DNA of 6,883 nucleotides, from positions 1 through 6,883 of the forward strand of contig JAHWKS010000293.1 in NCBI GenBank assembly GCA_019347795.1. The letters run 5' to 3'. The notes beneath the pieces are model-generated. The model searched no databases and was not told the DNA's origin. It saw only the letters and a list, made by a program, of their open reading frames with translations. A program made the position numbers and the translations under genes. This stretch comes from Planctomycetota bacterium. Lineage in GTDB: Bacteria > Planctomycetota > Planctomycetia > Pirellulales > Pirellulaceae. Below, piece by piece: positions 1 through 6,791 of the stretch; within the stretch, counting starts at the first letter, position 1; every line of letters begins with the position of its first letter.

Positions 1-173
1 TACCAGCGGAACTGTTCGGAGTTCTCATCGAACGCATGGCAGGACTCGACTGTGGCAACTCCTGCGGCGCGTTGCGTCAGGAGCGCCTCGGCGATGCCCG
101 GCTCCAAGAGCGTGTGAAATGCCGTCCGTTGCATGGGCGAAATCGCATCACGGCGCGCTGGGATGGCCAACAT
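1..173 (-). CDS. Possible N-terminal part of an unidentified gene running off the left edge
   Basis: An open frame starts at an ATG (complement of 171-173) and runs 57 codons leftward to the window edge with no stop. An AGGA lies four bases upstream of the ATG. The peptide begins MLAIPARRDAISPMQRTAFH and continues as an ordinary soluble-looking sequence. By hand count about 74% of third positions are G or C and few second positions are G, which fits coding better than the competing plus-strand frames here. It would be divergent from the FG-GAP gene, with about 100 bases between them. I do not recognise the family. The frame is short, cut by the edge and codon-aligned antisense to a plus-strand open frame, so it could be a chance ORF. 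Confidence 0.35.
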   Translation of the reverse strand, partial: MLAIPARRDAISPMQRTAFHTLLEPGIAEALLTQRAAGVATVESCHAFDENSEQFRW

Positions 174-208
174 CAGTTCCTGGATCCGACGCTACCTCCT
201 GCGTCGCG

Positions 209-217
209 TGTTACAAT
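209..217 (+). promoter_or_regulatory. Candidate extended -10 promoter element for the FG-GAP gene
   Basis: TGT followed by TACAAT (212-217) matches the extended -10 pattern TGnTATAAT at all but one base. No good -35 hexamer sits 16-18 bases upstream, as is common for extended -10 promoters. Transcription would start near 224, leaving a leader of roughly 50 bases before the ATG at 273. The match is by eye only, and planctomycete promoters are poorly characterised. Confidence 0.35.
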
Positions 218-259
218 GGCGTCAACCTCGTTGGCGGCTGCCGCTATGTCTCTCGGTTT

Positions 260-272
260 GGAGGAAAGATTT
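260..272 (+). promoter_or_regulatory. Strong Shine-Dalgarno site that fixes the start of the FG-GAP gene
   Basis: GGAGG at 260-264 is followed by eight bases and then ATG at 273. This spacing is near ideal, and the ATG is immediately followed by a signal-peptide sequence. Together these favour position 273 over the far-upstream in-frame ATG at 36. Confidence 0.8.
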
Positions 273-1946
273 ATGTTGCGCTCGTGCTTGCTCGCCTCGT
301 GCCTTGGATGCGTCCTGATCGCCGTCGCCTCGACCGCGGCCGCGCAACAGACGCCGCTGTTCGTGTTCGAAGACGCCGGCGAACAGGCGGGGCTGTTCCC
401 GCACGTGGCCGGGATTGCCGGACACGGCGTGGCGTGGGGCGACGCCGACGGCGACGGCTGGCCCGACCTGTACGTCGGCACGTTTGGCTCCAAGCCGTAC
501 AATTCCAAGCCAAATCAGCTTTTCCTCAACCGCGAGGGAATGTTCGAGGTGGACGATCAGCCGCAACTCCGGGTGGTGGGCCGGGCCAACGGCGCGGTGT
601 TCGCCGACTTCGACAACGACGGCGACCTTGACCTCTACACCACCAATCACGCCATCCGGGGTCGCGGCGACGATACGCAGCACTTTCAGGAGCCCAACCA
701 CTTCTTCCGCAATGACGGCGAGGGCCGCTTCACCGACGTCTCCGACGCCAGCGGCGCCTGCCCTGCCGGCATGGCCGCCCGCAGCGCGGCGGTGCTCGAC
801 TACGACGGCGACGGCCTGTTGGACCTGCTCGTGGGCGAGTGCTTCTTTCAGGGAGGCGACAGCCGCTCTAAGCTCTTCCGCAACCTCGGCGGCCTGAAGT
901 TCGAAAACGCCACGACCAAGGCCGGCCTTCCCGAGCAGGCCACCGGTTTTGGCGTGGCCGCCGGCGACGTGAACGGCGACACGCGGCCCGACGTGTTCCT
1001 CGCGGGCCGGCATCATGGGAACCGACTCTTCCTCAACGACGGCCAAGGCCGCTTCCGCGAGGCGAAGGGCAACGCCGGCTTTCACTGGGACAGCTACGAG
1101 AGCGGCGACGACACCACCTGCGGCGTCTGCTTCGGCGACGTGAACGGCGACGGGCTGGCGGACATCGTCCTCGGCTCGCACTTCAGCCATCCGTGGCGGA
1201 TGGGGGGCGTGGCCGTGCGGCTCTATCTCAATCGCGGCGTCGAGGGGGGCGAGCCGGCCTTCGACGACGTCACCGAGCAGGCGGGACTCACGCCGCTCCC
1301 CATGAAAAGCCCGCACGTGGAGATCCAAGACTTCGACAACGACGGCCGTCCCGACATCTACACCAGCATCGTCAAGTTCCAGGGCAAAACCCCGCACCCG
1401 GTGATCTTCAAGAACGTCAGCAAAGGCGACTCGCTGAAGTTTCAGGAGAGCGCCCTGGCGGTGAACGACTTTCCCACGGCGGAAGACCTGGAGATTCGAT
1501 CCTCGGGGAAGTTCTTCGACAAGATGATCGCCGACAAGAAGATCGTGTACACGGCGCCCGGCCCCAGCGCCGACTTCGACCGCGACGGCCGGCTCGATTT
1601 ATTCCTGGCGAACTGGTGGGTTGAGGCGCCCTCTTTGCTGCTCCGCAATCGCACTCCATCCGGCGCCTGGCTCGACGTGGCCGTTGCAGGTCCCGAGGGG
1701 GTGAACCGGATGGGCATCGGCTCGCAGGTGCGGCTGTACGAAGCGGGCAAGCTCGGTCAGAAAGAAGCGCTGCTGGGCGTTCGCGAGATCGCCGCCGGAT
1801 ACGGCTATGCCTCCGGCCAGGAGGCGATCGCCCATTTCGGCCTCGGATCCGAAAAGTCCTGCGACGTGGAGGTAATTCTCCCCCACAATCGCGGCCGGAT
1901 GGAGCGCCGCAGCGTCGAGGCGAACCAGCGGGTGACAATCGAGTGA
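273..1946 (+). CDS. Secreted FG-GAP/VCBS repeat protein with C-terminal ASPIC/UnbV domain (CRTAC1-like)
   Basis: This is a 557-residue exported protein. Residues 1-25 form a signal peptide (hydrophobic core CVLIAVAS, likely cut after TAAA). Seven Asp-rich loops of the D-x-D/N-x-D-G-x-x-D type begin at residues 57, 112, 176, 232, 289, 353 and 434. They resemble the calcium loops of FG-GAP/VCBS repeats and are spaced about 55-64 residues apart, which suggests a seven-bladed beta-propeller. The last interval is longer (81), with a Lys-rich insert around 383-430. Residues 478-551 match ASPIC/UnbV: N-R-M-G-I-G, then a G-Y-x-S-G-Q stretch, then HFGLG at 521-525. The family is known as extracytoplasmic and is often associated with binding or cell-surface roles, but the ligand here cannot be told. 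The start at 273 is chosen from the Shine-Dalgarno site and signal peptide. The open frame extends 79 codons further upstream, but that stretch looks non-coding. It appears to be a single-gene unit. Confidence 0.93.
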   Translation: MLRSCLLASCLGCVLIAVASTAAAQQTPLFVFEDAGEQAGLFPHVAGIAGHGVAWGDADGDGWPDLYVGTFGSKPYNSKPNQLFLNREGMFEVDDQPQLRVVGRANGAVFADFDNDGDLDLYTTNHAIRGRGDDTQHFQEPNHFFRNDGEGRFTDVSDASGACPAGMAARSAAVLDYDGDGLLDLLVGECFFQGGDSRSKLFRNLGGLKFENATTKAGLPEQATGFGVAAGDVNGDTRPDVFLAGRHHGNRLFLNDGQGRFREAKGNAGFHWDSYESGDDTTCGVCFGDVNGDGLADIVLGSHFSHPWRMGGVAVRLYLNRGVEGGEPAFDDVTEQAGLTPLPMKSPHVEIQDFDNDGRPDIYTSIVKFQGKTPHPVIFKNVSKGDSLKFQESALAVNDFPTAEDLEIRSSGKFFDKMIADKKIVYTAPGPSADFDRDGRLDLFLANWWVEAPSLLLRNRTPSGAWLDVAVAGPEGVNRMGIGSQVRLYEAGKLGQKEALLGVREIAAGYGYASGQEAIAHFGLGSEKSCDVEVILPHNRGRMERRSVEANQRVTIE

Positions 1947-1997
1947 ATCATGGGAGTCGAGGCGATGGAGTGATGCGGAGATTCGACAAATTTTCCA

Positions 1998-2027
1998 CTT
2001 ACCCTGCGGCCGGGTTAGGTATAAAAT
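1998..2027 (+). promoter_or_regulatory. Candidate promoter for the coaB operon
   Basis: An AT-rich TATAAAAT at 2020-2027 stands out from the GC-rich surroundings and holds two overlapping -10-like hexamers (TATAAA and TAAAAT, each five of six). The -35 candidates 16-17 bases upstream (CTTACC at 1998 or TTACCC at 1999) match only three of six bases. It lies just upstream of the strong ribosome-binding site at 2046. The rest of the 1947-2055 gap shows only a weak ACCC/GGGT inverted repeat (2001-2015) and no convincing terminator for the FG-GAP gene. Confidence 0.4.
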
Positions 2028-2045
2028 TCCTGTTGTCCCTGGCAC

Positions 2046-2051
2046 AGGAGG
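2046..2051 (+). promoter_or_regulatory. AGGAGG ribosome-binding site, start of the small basic gene ambiguous
   Basis: A perfect AGGAGG ends at 2051. Two in-frame starts follow: TTG at 2056 (four-base spacer) and ATG at 2062 (ten-base spacer). Neither spacing is ideal. ATG is preferred because it is the stronger start codon. The choice changes the product by two residues only. Confidence 0.7.
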
Positions 2052-2061
2052 TCCTTTGTCG

Positions 2062-2397
2062 ATGGTTCGCAGAGAGTTACAGCCCGGCGATCCGGTGATT
2101 TATCGCAAGATGAAGCGGAGCGAAAGCCCCGGTCCGCGAGCGATTAAGGTCCACCCAACGCCGAAGGGGGAGGAATATCTTTACGAGGTCGATAAGTTCT
2201 GGACTGTGGCCGAGACGCGGGGGGACCAGCTTCTGCTGGTAACGCGGCGCGGCAAGCAACATCTCGTTGATCGAAAGACGCCCCACCTCCGCCGACCGAA
2301 CTGGGTGGAGCGGTGGCTTTACCGCGATCGCTTCCCTCGGCTCGAAGAATGTCTGGCGCAACTGCGCGAGGAGCGTCAGGAACCCTCGGCAACGTGA
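2062..2397 (+). CDS. Small basic protein of unknown function, first gene of the coaB operon
   Basis: This is a 111-residue protein rich in Arg, Lys and Glu, with no signal peptide and no membrane segment, so it is probably cytoplasmic. The N-terminal part (GDPVIYRKMKRS) and the middle (EEYLYEVDKFWTVAET, then DQLLLVTRRGKQHLV) alternate in a way that suggests a small beta-barrel of SH3 or KOW style. This is a fold guess from the pattern only. A conserved-looking aromatic and Arg-rich stretch follows (PNWVERWLYRDRFPR), then a short charged helix. I do not recognise a named family. The gene has a strong ribosome-binding site and its stop TGA (2395-2397) overlaps the GTG of the next gene, so it is very likely co-translated with the membrane protein and CoaB. 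If TTG at 2056 is used, the product is 113 residues. Confidence 0.8.
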   Translation: MVRRELQPGDPVIYRKMKRSESPGPRAIKVHPTPKGEEYLYEVDKFWTVAETRGDQLLLVTRRGKQHLVDRKTPHLRRPNWVERWLYRDRFPRLEECLAQLREERQEPSAT

Positions 2398-3002
2398 AAA
2401 CGAAGGCCGGCTTGACCTGGAAAGTATGGGCGATTGTCGGGGGCGTGGTTCTTGCGGCCCTCGGCCTTTTGGGCGCTCTCCTCGGGGCGGGGCTGACGTG
2501 GGGATGGCCGTCGCCGCTCTCGCGAGAAGACCGCGACGTTCTGGTGGTAGCCGCAGAGTTGGCGCCGCTTTTGCCCGAATTCGTCCTCCGGAGCGACGCC
2601 GAATCTTTCTCCAAGCGGCAATTCTTTGACGGCCGCGTTCAACTGGCGTATCACTACATCAATCCCGACGCGGCAACGCCGCTACGGCTCACCAGCCGCG
2701 TGACCGTGGCCGCCAACCGGGCGGAGGCGAGGTCGCTTTATGAAATGGAGGCCGCGGCGCTGGGAACAACCGCCCAGCGCGCCGGGTACGAGCTGGACCA
2801 GCGCGGCGGATTTTTCGCCTGGGGCGACGCCTCGCGATACGGGCTGTTGCGCGACGGCGCCGAGGCGGCGGGATATGTTCTCGCCTGCCGTCGCGGCGAG
2901 AAGGTGATCGTGGTCGAATTGTCGGGCATCAATCTGGACGAAGGACTGTTCGGCGAACTGGTCCTTCCCAGCCTGCAATCGTTGGAGAGCTACGAGCCGT
3001 GA
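2394..3002 (+). CDS. Single-pass membrane-anchored protein of unknown function
   Basis: This is a 202-residue protein read from GTG at 2394, which lies in a GTGA overlap with the stop of the preceding gene. A short positive N-terminus (VKTKAGLTWK) precedes one Gly/Ala/Leu-rich membrane segment at about residues 11-35, so it could be an uncleaved anchor with the rest outside the cytoplasm. The remaining 165 residues look like one mixed alpha/beta domain. They include QLAYHYIN near 83-90, a predicted helix with EARSLYEMEAAAL near 111-123, and a C-terminal strand EKVIVVELSGINLDE near 169-183. No catalytic motif or lipobox is visible and I do not recognise the family. The frame stays open upstream (ATGs at 2313 and 2349), but those starts lie deep inside the upstream gene and give a non-hydrophobic Arg-rich extension. 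It is linked by overlap to coaB downstream. Confidence 0.85.
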   Translation: MKTKAGLTWKVWAIVGGVVLAALGLLGALLGAGLTWGWPSPLSREDRDVLVVAAELAPLLPEFVLRSDAESFSKRQFFDGRVQLAYHYINPDAATPLRLTSRVTVAANRAEARSLYEMEAAALGTTAQRAGYELDQRGGFFAWGDASRYGLLRDGAEAAGYVLACRRGEKVIVVELSGINLDEGLFGELVLPSLQSLESYEP

Positions 3003-3634
3003 GCCGTATTCTCATCACGTCGGGACCGACCCGGCAGTATCTCGATCCGGTGCGGTATCTGACGAACGCTTCCAGCGGGCGGATGGGAGCGGCCCTGGCC
3101 CAGGCGACCCTCGACGGGGGGCCTCAGGTGGCTATCGTGAGCGGGCCGGTCGAAGTCGATTATCCTCCGCAGGCGGAGGTGATCCCGGTCATCTCGACCG
3201 AGGAGATGCTCGAAGCCTCGCGGCGCACGTTCGCAAGCTGCGACGGCGCGATCTGCGCGGCGGCGCCGTGCGACTATCGTCCCGAGCGGGTCGAATCGCA
3301 CAAGATCGCCAAGACCGGCGCCCCGTTGATGCTCCACTTGATCGAAACGCCCGACGTGTGCGCCACGCTCGGCGCGGCGAAGTCGCCGCGGCAGTGGGTG
3401 GTGGGCTTCGCTTTGGAAACCGACGACCGGCGGTTCCGCGCCCTCACGAAGCTGGAGCGCAAAAGCTGTAACCTGATGGTGCTCAACGGCCCGGAAGCGA
3501 TGAATGCGGAAGAGAACCAAGTCGAGATCATGGATCCCACCGGCGCCATTCTGGCGACGATCGCAGGAAGCAAGATCGACGTCGCGCGAGCGATTATGCG
3601 GATCATCGACGAGCGACTCGCCGGCGACAAGTGA
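2999..3634 (+). CDS. coaB: Phosphopantothenoylcysteine synthetase (CoaB), free-standing domain
   Basis: CoaB joins 4'-phosphopantothenate to cysteine, with nucleotide activation (CTP in most bacteria), in coenzyme A synthesis in the cytoplasm. The 211 residues match the DNA/pantothenate metabolism flavoprotein C-terminal domain. Visible landmarks are ITSGPTRQYLDPVRYLTNASSGRMG at 6-30, which fits the nucleotide and substrate loop including the conserved Asn before SSG; AAAPCDYRP at 87-95, corresponding to the usual AAxADWRP; the KIAK segment at 102-105, corresponding to the conserved KIKK lysines; ETPDV at 116-120; VGFALET at 135-141; and an Asn at 163 followed by the N-x-V segment. Most bacteria fuse CoaB behind the CoaC decarboxylase. 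Here the CoaC half is absent and the gene in front is a membrane protein instead. The start is GTG at 2999, overlapping the upstream stop as GTGA, with GGAGAG at 2984-2989 nine bases upstream. Confidence 0.9.
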   Translation: MSRILITSGPTRQYLDPVRYLTNASSGRMGAALAQATLDGGPQVAIVSGPVEVDYPPQAEVIPVISTEEMLEASRRTFASCDGAICAAAPCDYRPERVESHKIAKTGAPLMLHLIETPDVCATLGAAKSPRQWVVGFALETDDRRFRALTKLERKSCNLMVLNGPEAMNAEENQVEIMDPTGAILATIAGSKIDVARAIMRIIDERLAGDK

Positions 3635-3640
3635 CGAGAA

Positions 3641-3658
3641 CTCCCAAGCCTCCCAAGC
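3641..3658. repeat. Tandem 9-base duplication downstream of coaB
   Basis: CTCCCAAGC occurs twice back to back (3641-3649 and 3650-3658), starting seven bases after the coaB stop. The second copy contributes the left arm of the adjoining inverted repeat (CAAGCC at 3654). It may be a slippage product, and there is no sign of a larger array. Confidence 0.7.
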
Positions 3659-3675
3659 CGCGGGCTTGCCCCGCG
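3654..3675. terminator. Overlapping inverted repeats, possible terminator of the coaB operon
   Basis: Two mutually exclusive GC-rich hairpins share this stretch: CAAGCC/GGCTTG (3654-3659 with 3663-3668, three-base loop) and CGCGGG/CCCGCG (3659-3664 with 3670-3675, five-base loop). Neither is followed by a T-run on either strand, so a classical intrinsic terminator is not shown. A further weaker stem, CACCC/GGGTG, lies at 3693-3710. The location between convergent genes is what makes termination plausible. Confidence 0.35.
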
Positions 3676-3737
3676 TACTCGTTGCAAAATGCCACCCTCG
3701 CCCGCGGGTGTGACCGAGATTCGGACAAATTTCTCCG

Positions 3738-3758
3738 GCGGCCGCGTGAGAAGGCCGC
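3738..3758. terminator. Inverted repeat at the 3' end of the permease gene
   Basis: GCGGCC (3738-3743) pairs with GGCCGC (3753-3758) across a nine-base loop. The right arm reaches into the TAG stop codon of the minus-strand permease gene. On the minus strand the stem is followed by a short AAATTT rather than a clean T-run, so this is at best a weak intrinsic terminator for the ABC cassette. Nothing else gene-like is seen in 3635-3757. Confidence 0.35.
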
Positions 3759-5971
3759 TACGGGGCGGCGCCGGCGGTCTGATGCTCCAGGGCGTGTTGC
3801 CGGCGCTCCTCGGGCGAGGAGTCGTGCGGCAGGCCGCGGAGCCACATCAGAAGGAGCAGGCTGGCGGCGCCCCCCAGGGCCACCACGGGCGTTGAGTAAA
3901 TGTACTCGCCGTCCCCCACGGACTGAAACATCCACTCGGCCCAGGGACGCTCCGCCGCATCGGGCGCTAGGAAGCCGGCGAGAACCGCCAGCGAATTATG
4001 CGTCATGTGGAACAGAATGCACGGGAGCAGGCTGCCGGTCTGGATGGCCAGGTAGCCCAGGATCACCCCGACGGCGCAGGCGGAGAGCGACTGCTGAAGC
4101 ACTCCGTGGGTGACGCCGAAGAAGATGCTGCTGATCACAATCGCCGCGCGTCGATGCCCCAAGTGTCGCAGTCCGGAGAGGATGAAACCCCGGAACGCTA
4201 GCTCTTCGCAAATCGCGGGGACGACCGCCAGCACCAAGAGCAGGTACGGCAGCGGCGCCTCGTTCAAGATCGATGTGATCTGGGTAAGTTGCTCCCGCGT
4301 CCCTTCGCCCAGCGGATAGAGCATCTGGATTCCCTTGGAGAGCACCACCACCAGCGGATGCAGGGCGATCGCCAACAGCACCGCCGCCGGCAACGTCAGC
4401 GGCCGCGGCGCCGTCAAGAGCAGCGTCTTCTTCGGGCTGCGGGTGAGGACGATCGTCATCAGCAGCACGGGCGTCGCGATGAGGGCGACCTGCAGCACCA
4501 AGGTCGAGACGGCGAAGTCGGTCCATGTCTCCGGCGCCGCCGCGAGGAAGGAGGCGAAGAAGCGGATCGACAACAGCAGCACGCCGCAGAGGATCGCCTG
4601 GCCGAAGGTGGGCGTGTCTTCGCGGTCGCGCACCAGGCGCCGCGCCCAAAGGACCAGGCCGAACCGCTCGCTCTCGCGGAACAGGACCGACTCGTTGTTG
4701 AACTGGTCCACCGCCCAGCGGATCGCCAGGAGGCAACATCCCGCCGTGACGAGGATGACCGGCGGAGCGTACAAGAGCGCCTCGGCGTACTCTCCCTCGA
4801 TGAGCGCTTTGAGCAGCAGCATCACGCCGGTGACAGGGATGAGGCTCGAGCCCAGGTCCAGCTCCGCCCCCGGGAACATCGGCAGCATCATCAGCGGCAG
4901 CGTGATCATCAGCAGCGGCATCAGGTAATACTGCCCTTCCTTGCTGCTGCGGGCGAAGGCGGCGATCGCCAGCGCCAGCGCACTGAAGAGCGCCGCAATC
5001 GGCACGAGCGCCAAGAGCAGCCAGACGACCGCCAAGAGCGGCGGGGCGCCCAGGGCGATCCCGCCCGGCGCCGCCGCTTCCACTTGCCGCAGGATGATCG
5101 CCCCGGTGACGCCCATGCTCGCGAGGTTCAAGAGCGAGGTGGCCATGCTGAAGATCATCACCGTCAGCAGCTTGCCCCACACGATTTCGCTCCGCCGCGC
5201 GGGACTGCACAAGAGCGTCTCCAGCGTGCCGCGTTCCTTCTCGCCGGCGCAGAGATCCACCGCCGGGTAGAAGGCGCCGGTGAGGGCCCAGATCAACACC
5301 ACGAACGGCAGGATCTTCGACCACACGACCGCGCGGCGTCCCGTCTCCGGCGCCATGTCGCGAAGGGCCAGCTCGAACGGCTCCGTGGCGGATGCGGGCA
5401 CCTGATGCCGCTCCAGGTTCCGCTGCACCACGAGCTCGCGCCAGCGGCGGAGCAGGGCCGTCACGCGATCGTGCGCGATGCGGGACTTGTCTTTGGCCGC
5501 GTTAAAGTAAATCTGCGGGCTGGGAGGCTGGGCGGCCTCTTCTGCGGCGTCCTCATCGTCGGATCGCGCGCGATACGCCTCCAATCGCTCGCGGAAATTC
5601 TCCGGAAAGTAGACGACGGCGTCGTACTTCCCTTGTTCGATCAGTCGCTGCGCCTCGCCGACCACGTCGGCGGGAGTCGTCTTCGACGGCGAGGCGCGCA
5701 CGTCCAGCTCGAGCAGGCGGTCGTCCTGCTCGAGCTCCGGCGCCAACTGCCCGTCTTCCAAGAGCGGCGGCGCCGCGGGAAGATGCTCGGCCCCCAGCAC
5801 CAGCACACGCGTTGGATGCTCCTGCAGGAACTGGGCCATCTGCAGGAACGTCGTCCCCAAGAGCGGATAGAGCAAGAGCGGCAGCACGACGATCGTGAAC
5901 ACCGTGCGGCGGTCGCGCAGTTGGTCCCGCACCTCGCGCGAGACGATCAGCCTGATGTTCGTCCAGCTCAT
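3758..5971 (-). CDS. NatB-type ABC permease fused to a CPBP-family intramembrane protease
   Basis: This 737-residue polytopic membrane protein has two parts. The N-terminal part (about 1-420) is an ABC-2/NatB-like permease. It has a membrane segment at 23-44, a large extracytoplasmic loop (about 45-215), then further segments. The typical [21 protein letters not shown] coupling region lies at 243-263. The C-terminal part (about 455-712) has several more segments and the three CPBP (Abi/CAAX protease-like) motifs: EE-x3-R at 589-594, FFGVTH at 617-622 and HMTHN at 655-659. All presumed catalytic Glu and His residues are present, so the protease half looks active. Its partner ATPase overlaps it by ATGA. 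The family of ATPase plus permease exports substrates out of the cytoplasm. The fusion suggests transport coupled to cleavage or maturation of a membrane or peptide substrate, which is inference. The same architecture is, to my recollection, annotated in other planctomycetes. The substrate is unknown and sodium should not be assumed. Confidence 0.93.
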   Translation of the reverse strand: MSWTNIRLIVSREVRDQLRDRRTVFTIVVLPLLLYPLLGTTFLQMAQFLQEHPTRVLVLGAEHLPAAPPLLEDGQLAPELEQDDRLLELDVRASPSKTTPADVVGEAQRLIEQGKYDAVVYFPENFRERLEAYRARSDDEDAAEEAAQPPSPQIYFNAAKDKSRIAHDRVTALLRRWRELVVQRNLERHQVPASATEPFELALRDMAPETGRRAVVWSKILPFVVLIWALTGAFYPAVDLCAGEKERGTLETLLCSPARRSEIVWGKLLTVMIFSMATSLLNLASMGVTGAIILRQVEAAAPGGIALGAPPLLAVVWLLLALVPIAALFSALALAIAAFARSSKEGQYYLMPLLMITLPLMMLPMFPGAELDLGSSLIPVTGVMLLLKALIEGEYAEALLYAPPVILVTAGCCLLAIRWAVDQFNNESVLFRESERFGLVLWARRLVRDREDTPTFGQAILCGVLLLSIRFFASFLAAAPETWTDFAVSTLVLQVALIATPVLLMTIVLTRSPKKTLLLTAPRPLTLPAAVLLAIALHPLVVVLSKGIQMLYPLGEGTREQLTQITSILNEAPLPYLLLVLAVVPAICEELAFRGFILSGLRHLGHRRAAIVISSIFFGVTHGVLQQSLSACAVGVILGYLAIQTGSLLPCILFHMTHNSLAVLAGFLAPDAAERPWAEWMFQSVGDGEYIYSTPVVALGGAASLLLLMWLRGLPHDSSPEERRQHALEHQTAGAAP

Positions 5972-6762
5972 GAATTCCGCCCCGCAAACGATCGGACCGC
6001 CTCTTCGCCGCGGCGGCGGCTGGGGCCGTCATGGCTGGTGATGAGCTGGAAGAACAGCTCCTCCAGGTCGTCCTGCCCGTGTTGCGACCGCAGCTCGTCC
6101 AGCGTTCCCTCGGCCAGGATGTGGCCGCGGTGCATGATCGCCACGCGGTCGCAGAGCCGCTCCACCTCGCGCATGATGTGCGTCGAGTAGATGATGCACT
6201 TCCCCTGGTCCCGCAGCTCGGCCACGGTGCTCATCAGGGCCCGGGCCACCAGCACGTCCAGGCCGACCGTCGCTTCGTCGAAGATCAGCACCGGCGGGTC
6301 GTGCACCAGCGCGCGGGCGATCGAGACCTTCTGCTTCATGCCGGTGGACATCTTGGCCCCCAGCAGGTCGCGGATCTCGTTCATCTGCAGGCGGTCGAAC
6401 AGGCCTTCCATCCGCGGCGTGAGGTTCTCCCGCGGGATGCCGTGCAGCCGGCCGAAGTATTCGACCATCTCCCAGGCGGTCATGCGGTCGTAGACGGCGG
6501 TGTTCGCGGAGACGAAGCCGATCTGCCTCCGCACGAGCGCCGGCTGCGTGAGGACGTTGGCGCCGTTGATGGTCGCCGCGCCGCCGCTGGGCTGGAGCAT
6601 CGTGCTGAGGATTCGCAAGAGCGTGGTCTTTCCCGCGCCGTTGGGCCCCAGCAGCCCGTAGATTCCCCCGGGATGGGCGTCGAAGCTCACGCCGGCCAGG
6701 GCGACCACCTGCCCGCGCTCCAGATCGGCGTACGCCTTGGTCAATTCCCGAACGTGAATCAT
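5968..6762 (-). CDS. ABC transporter ATP-binding protein, NatA-like
   Basis: This 264-residue cytoplasmic ATPase would power the permease encoded next to it. Walker A is GPNGAGKT at 39-46, the signature is MSTGMKQK at 138-145 (the variant usual in Nat-type ATPases instead of LSGGQ), Walker B is VLIFDE at 158-163 followed by ATVGLD, and the H-loop His is at 195 in STHIMRE. The Q-loop position ([13 protein letters not shown], 81-93) lacks the usual Gln. The region from 240 on is a charged tail of no clear function. Its stop overlaps the permease start as ATGA (5968-5971), indicating translational coupling. The start ATG at 6762 has no Shine-Dalgarno sequence in front. No other start codon exists upstream in frame before a stop at 6811-6813, so the start is set by family alignment ([11 protein letters not shown]) rather than by a ribosome site. 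Confidence 0.95.
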   Translation of the reverse strand: MIHVRELTKAYADLERGQVVALAGVSFDAHPGGIYGLLGPNGAGKTTLLRILSTMLQPSGGAATINGANVLTQPALVRRQIGFVSANTAVYDRMTAWEMVEYFGRLHGIPRENLTPRMEGLFDRLQMNEIRDLLGAKMSTGMKQKVSIARALVHDPPVLIFDEATVGLDVLVARALMSTVAELRDQGKCIIYSTHIMREVERLCDRVAIMHRGHILAEGTLDELRSQHGQDDLEELFFQLITSHDGPSRRRGEEAVRSFAGRNS

Positions 6763-6791
6763 GCAGAGGGCCGGGTGGAGCTGCCGGAGAG

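Noticed and set aside
222..1397. 391-codon open frame on the minus strand
   Set aside because: It lies opposite the FG-GAP gene and consists of repetitive Val/Ala/Glu stretches that mirror the Asp-rich repeats. It has no ribosome site or recognisable domain.
2001..2015. ACCC/GGGT inverted repeat as terminator for the FG-GAP gene
   Set aside because: The stem is four base pairs with a seven-base loop and no T-run, and it overlaps the spacer of the candidate promoter. It is too weak to call.
2313..2393. Longer N-terminus for the membrane protein, from ATG at 2313 or 2349
   Set aside because: The extension would overlap the small basic gene by up to 85 bases and encodes an Arg/Ser-rich stretch. 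The GTG at 2394 sits in a GTGA overlap and places the membrane segment near the N-terminus.
3631..4113. 160-codon plus-strand frame starting at the coaB stop
   Set aside because: The product is Arg/Pro-rich and low in hydrophobic residues, crosses the hairpin gap and then lies antisense to the protease domain. It shows no family resemblance.
3996..5324. 442-codon minus-strand frame overlapping the permease
   Set aside because: It is a shifted frame inside the permease gene with Gly/Ala/Arg-rich low-complexity content. The in-frame permease has intact motifs from end to end, so no frameshift needs to be invoked.
4289..6190. 633-codon open frame on the plus strand
   Set aside because: It is antisense to the permease and the ATPase, very rich in Arg, Gln and His with no domain or hydrophobic core. 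The minus-strand products have clear family motifs, so this is a high-GC shadow frame.
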